This document shows, piece after piece, positions 61,744 to 64,000 of a DNA stretch of 64,000 nucleotides. The notes beneath the pieces were generated by a model, which ran no database searches, was not told where the DNA came from, and saw nothing but the letters and a program-made list of their open reading frames with translations. Each line of letters opens with the position of its first letter. The first letter of the stretch is position 1. The stretch covers positions 25,090 to 89,089 of the forward strand of contig NZ_BJZT01000039.1 in assembly GCF_007992175.1 (NCBI RefSeq). The letters run 5' to 3'. The translations under genes were made by a program, and so were the position numbers. The DNA comes from Methylobacterium haplocladii (GTDB lineage Bacteria; Pseudomonadota; Alphaproteobacteria; Rhizobiales; Beijerinckiaceae).

Positions 61744-62338
61744 GATGGCCAATTCCTGTCCGAGGCCGCCTCGACCCAGGAACACGGGAGGCGTCGGCCT
61801 GTTCCGGCCGGGCCGGATGCCCGTGTGCCGAACGACACAGTGCTTTGCGCGGCCATCCGTATCGGGGTCATGATGGCACGTCGCGCGTGCGTAGCAATGT
61901 CAATACAATCTTCAGAGACGTGGGCCGCCGGATCGAAAACTTGGAAGAACCGGCGAAAACAGAGAGAATCTGATATCTCGCCGCCTTCGCACCTCATCGA
62001 GCAGTCCGTGGACGAGCGCATGATTTCGATTAACCAGTTTACATCCGATCGACCGACGGGCTGCGGAAGATAACGACCAAATCGAGGTCTTGCCTAGTCT
62101 CCTCACGTTCCAAATTGCGGAATGCCGCCGATTGCTGCGGTGCACGATCCGGCCCCTCGCCCATCCCCGGATCGACGACCGGGACGGCGACCGTAGGCTC
62201 CACACGGAAGCGGCGCCTGCACGGCAATGTGCCGCCGCAGGATGTTTTGGGGAAACCGGATTCCACTTTCCCGCATCATGCTCTAACCGGACGGCCAGAA
62301 CCCTTGCCGAGACGGCCGCATCCGGAGCCCGTGACCCC
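61744..62338. other. Intergenic region with dispersed repeat
   Basis: 595 bases between the divergent patatin and CoA-lyase genes. The left part (about 61880-62080) is relatively AT-rich and must hold promoters. The right part contains repeat copy B (62231-62286). No ORF or RNA gene I can support. Confidence 0.5.
62231..62286. repeat. Dispersed repeat, copy B
   Basis: Reads GCCGCAGGATGTTTT, then GGAAACCGGATTCCACTTT, then CCGCATCATGCTC. It shares most of its length with copy A (52172-52232), about 53 bases upstream of the CoA-lyase start. A position in the leader could affect its expression or simply mark a mobile repeat. Confidence 0.7.
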
Positions 62339-63388
62339 ATGAAACTACCGCGCCGCTTCTTCCAACCGCTCGCCGCAGGCGCCCCGGAGCCGTTCCGCGA
62401 GCTTCCGGTGAAGCTCGAGCGCATGATCCACTTCGTGCCGCCGCACAACGAGAAGGTTCGCGCGAAGGTCGGCGATCTGGCCGCGACGGTCGACGTGGTG
62501 CTCGGCAATCTGGAAGACGCTGTGCCGGCCGACCAGAAGGAAGCCGCGCGCAAGGGCTTCATCGCCATGGGCAAGGAGATCGACTTCGCCAAGACCGGCA
62601 CCGGCCTCTGGACCCGCATCAACGCCCTGAACTCGCCCTGGATTCTCGACGACCTGTTCGAGGTCGTGTCCGAGATCGGCTCGAAGGTCGACGTGGTGAT
62701 GGTGCCGAAGGTCGAGGGGCCGTGGGACATCCACTACATCGACCAGCTGCTGTCGCAGCTCGAGGCCCGCCACAAGGTCCAGAAGCCGATCCTGGTCCAC
62801 GCGATCCTGGAGACGGCCGAAGGCGTCGCCAACGTCGACGCCATCGCCTCCGCCTCACCCCGCATGCACGGCATGAGCCTCGGCCCGGCCGATCTCGCGG
62901 CGTCGCGCGGCATGAAGACCACCCGCGTCGGCGGCGGCCACCCGGAATACCGTGTCATCTCCGATGCCAAGGGCGAAGAGGCCCGCGCCTCCGCCCAGCA
63001 GGATCTCTGGCACTACACCATCGCCCGCATGGTCGACGCCTGCTCGGCCAACGGCATCAAGGCGTTCTACGGCCCGTTCGGCGACTTCTCGGATTCGGCC
63101 GCCTGCGAGGTCCAGTTCCGCAACGCCTTTCTGATGGGCTGCGCCGGCGCCTGGACGCTGCACCCGAATCAGGTCGCCATCGCCAAGAGGGTGTTCGCGC
63201 CGGATCCCGACGAGGTGAACTTCGCCGCGCGCATCGTCGCGGCGATGCCGGACGGTACCGGCGCGGTCATGCTCGACGGCAAGATGCAGGACGACGCCAC
63301 ATGGAAGCAGGCCAAGGTCATCGTCGACCTCGCCCGGCTCGTGGCCGACAAGGACCCCGAACTGGCGAAAGTCTACAAGCTGTCGTGA
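62339..63388 (+). CDS. HpcH/CitE-family CoA-ester lyase, malyl-CoA lyase-like
   Basis: 349 residues. TIM-barrel aldolase of the citrate-lyase-beta group. LGNLEDAVPADQKEAARKG supplies the Mg2+-binding Glu/Asp residues, and MVPKVEGPWDI follows. ILETAEGVANV is near the active site, and YGPFGDFSDSAACE holds the catalytic Asp conserved in malyl-CoA lyases. WTLHPNQVAIAKRVF matches the C-terminal lid. It resembles, but is clearly divergent from, the serine-cycle MclA. It probably cleaves or hydrolyses a malyl- or methylmalyl-CoA-like ester. No serine-cycle genes adjoin it. Confidence 0.85.
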   Translation: MKLPRRFFQPLAAGAPEPFRELPVKLERMIHFVPPHNEKVRAKVGDLAATVDVVLGNLEDAVPADQKEAARKGFIAMGKEIDFAKTGTGLWTRINALNSPWILDDLFEVVSEIGSKVDVVMVPKVEGPWDIHYIDQLLSQLEARHKVQKPILVHAILETAEGVANVDAIASASPRMHGMSLGPADLAASRGMKTTRVGGGHPEYRVISDAKGEEARASAQQDLWHYTIARMVDACSANGIKAFYGPFGDFSDSAACEVQFRNAFLMGCAGAWTLHPNQVAIAKRVFAPDPDEVNFAARIVAAMPDGTGAVMLDGKMQDDATWKQAKVIVDLARLVADKDPELAKVYKLS

Positions 63389-63445
63389 TCCTGTCGCAGG
63401 GCAGGATCGGGTGACATGGGAGGGGCGTCGGCTTATTGAGCGGCC

Positions 63446-63799
63446 ATGCCCGATGCTGCGATGCCCGAAGACCTGATCAGAACGGCCAAGTTCAATCTCG
63501 GATCGGTGGTCCGTCACCGGATCTACCCGTTCCGCGGCGTCGTGTTCGACGTCGACCCGGAATTCGCCAACACCGAGGAATGGTGGCAGGCGATTCCGGA
63601 GGAGGTGCGGCCGCGCAAGGACCAGCCGTTCTACCACCTGCTCGCCGAGAACGCGGACAGCGAATACATCGCCTACGTGTCCGAGCAGAACCTCGTGCCC
63701 GACACGTCCGGCGAGGCCCTGCGCCATGCCGGTATTTCCGAGGTCTTCGATCGGGCTCCGGACGGTGCGTATCGGGTGCGGGCCGGCCAGGCGAACTGA
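63446..63799 (+). CDS. hspQ: Heat shock protein HspQ
   Basis: 117 residues. Small YccV-like protein that binds hemimethylated oriC DNA in E. coli and is a specificity enhancer for Lon protease. The signature is AKFNLGSVVRHRIYPFRGVVFDVDPEF, then PFYHLLAENADSEYIAYVSEQNLVPD. Length is canonical. It is 57 bases after the CoA lyase, separated by a GATCCTG/CAGGATC hairpin (63387-63408), so it may have its own promoter. The remaining bases to the right edge show no gene. Confidence 0.95.
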   Translation: MPDAAMPEDLIRTAKFNLGSVVRHRIYPFRGVVFDVDPEFANTEEWWQAIPEEVRPRKDQPFYHLLAENADSEYIAYVSEQNLVPDTSGEALRHAGISEVFDRAPDGAYRVRAGQAN

Positions 63800-64000
63800 A
63801 GCGGCCGGCTCCTGGCGGTCCGGTCGGCACCGGGCGTCGATGCTCCGTACGCTGCCGGACTCCGTGGCTCGTCCTTCCTGCAACGGGCGCGCGTTCCGCG
63901 AACCGTGACCGTCGCACGATACCGCATCCCGGCCTCCGCGAGCTGCCTGTGCAGAGTCATCGGTTCTGCCAGCACAGTTCGCCGGAACAGGGTTGCTAGC

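Noticed and set aside
62339..63388. Serine-cycle malyl-CoA lyase mclA
   Set aside because: The sequence differs strongly from MclA and the neighbours are a lipase and hspQ, not mtk/ppc/hpr genes.
1..64000. Whole window is a plasmid
   Set aside because: Essential single-copy genes (rne, accBC, sdhCDAB, aroQ, rimO) indicate a chromosome; a chromid is possible but no ParABS or further replicon genes are present.
1..64000. tRNA or rRNA genes
   Set aside because: No T-loop GGTTCGAATCC-type or rRNA-like stretches were found by eye on either strand in the intergenic regions.

Overview
The window is a GC-rich alphaproteobacterial chromosome segment, most probably from Methylobacterium or Methylorubrum (M. 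extorquens group). The evidence is the gene families and their order: sdhCDAB, aroQ-accB-accC, an RNase E with a long acidic insert, an EcfG-type sigma factor, an Omp19-like lipoprotein, a malyl-CoA-lyase-like enzyme beside hspQ, and pairs of DUF6894 proteins. Housekeeping genes dominate. I see no transposase, integrase, CRISPR array, rRNA or tRNA.

Layout. 1-3.8 kb: the end of a probable copper chaperone, a TonB-dependent receptor and an AlgX-like SGNH acetyltransferase. 4-11.6 kb: cell-wall enzymes PBP1A and AmiC, then rne behind a leader of over 500 bases. 11.9-18.8 kb: a soluble chemotaxis receptor, a tautomerase, an aminotransferase, a YjbR protein, a DsbA-like protein and aroQ-accB-accC. 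18.8-22.6 kb: an EcfG-like sigma factor with a possible NepR-like N-terminus, a beta-barrel protein and an Inh/Omp19 lipoprotein. 22.8-28.9 kb: sdhCDAB, then a DASS-type anion permease divergent from a LysR regulator. 29.1-34.9 kb: mntH divergent from mntR, small proteins, and an acyl carrier protein with an acyl-activating ligase. 35-43.4 kb: a coupled operon of two transglutaminase-like proteins and an ATP-grasp/alpha-E fusion, divergent from a zinc ribbon protein and a zincin peptidase. 43.5-48.3 kb: DUF2147, a small four-cysteine protein, and a LOV histidine kinase coupled to a single-domain response regulator. 48.6-52.1 kb: a plasmid-type replication block (HARE-like protein, repA, iterons, DnaA box), then mazG. 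52.3-64 kb: pabB-pabA-pabC-doxX, rimO, quinone oxidoreductase, a UbiH-like monooxygenase, a patatin-like lipase, a malyl-CoA-lyase-like enzyme and hspQ.

The strongest unexpected signal is at 49.5-51.3 kb. An intact RepA-family initiator gene faces seven copies of a 16-bp CGCAGAGTTCGATACG-like repeat. The last five are spaced 22, 33, 22 and 22 bp, all multiples of 11. They are followed by an AT-rich stretch and a perfect DnaA box (TTATCCACA). This is the anatomy of an iteron plasmid origin lying inside chromosomal housekeeping genes. Three further points deserve attention: the NepR-like extension on the EcfG sigma factor; the ATP-grasp/alpha-E/transglutaminase cluster, a predicted peptide-synthesis or protein-tagging system; and a LovK/LovR-like light-sensing pair that could feed the same general stress response as the sigma factor.

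Start codons were moved inward where signal peptides, family length or ATGA/GTGA overlaps argued for it. Functional calls come from motif and family recognition by eye, not from searches.
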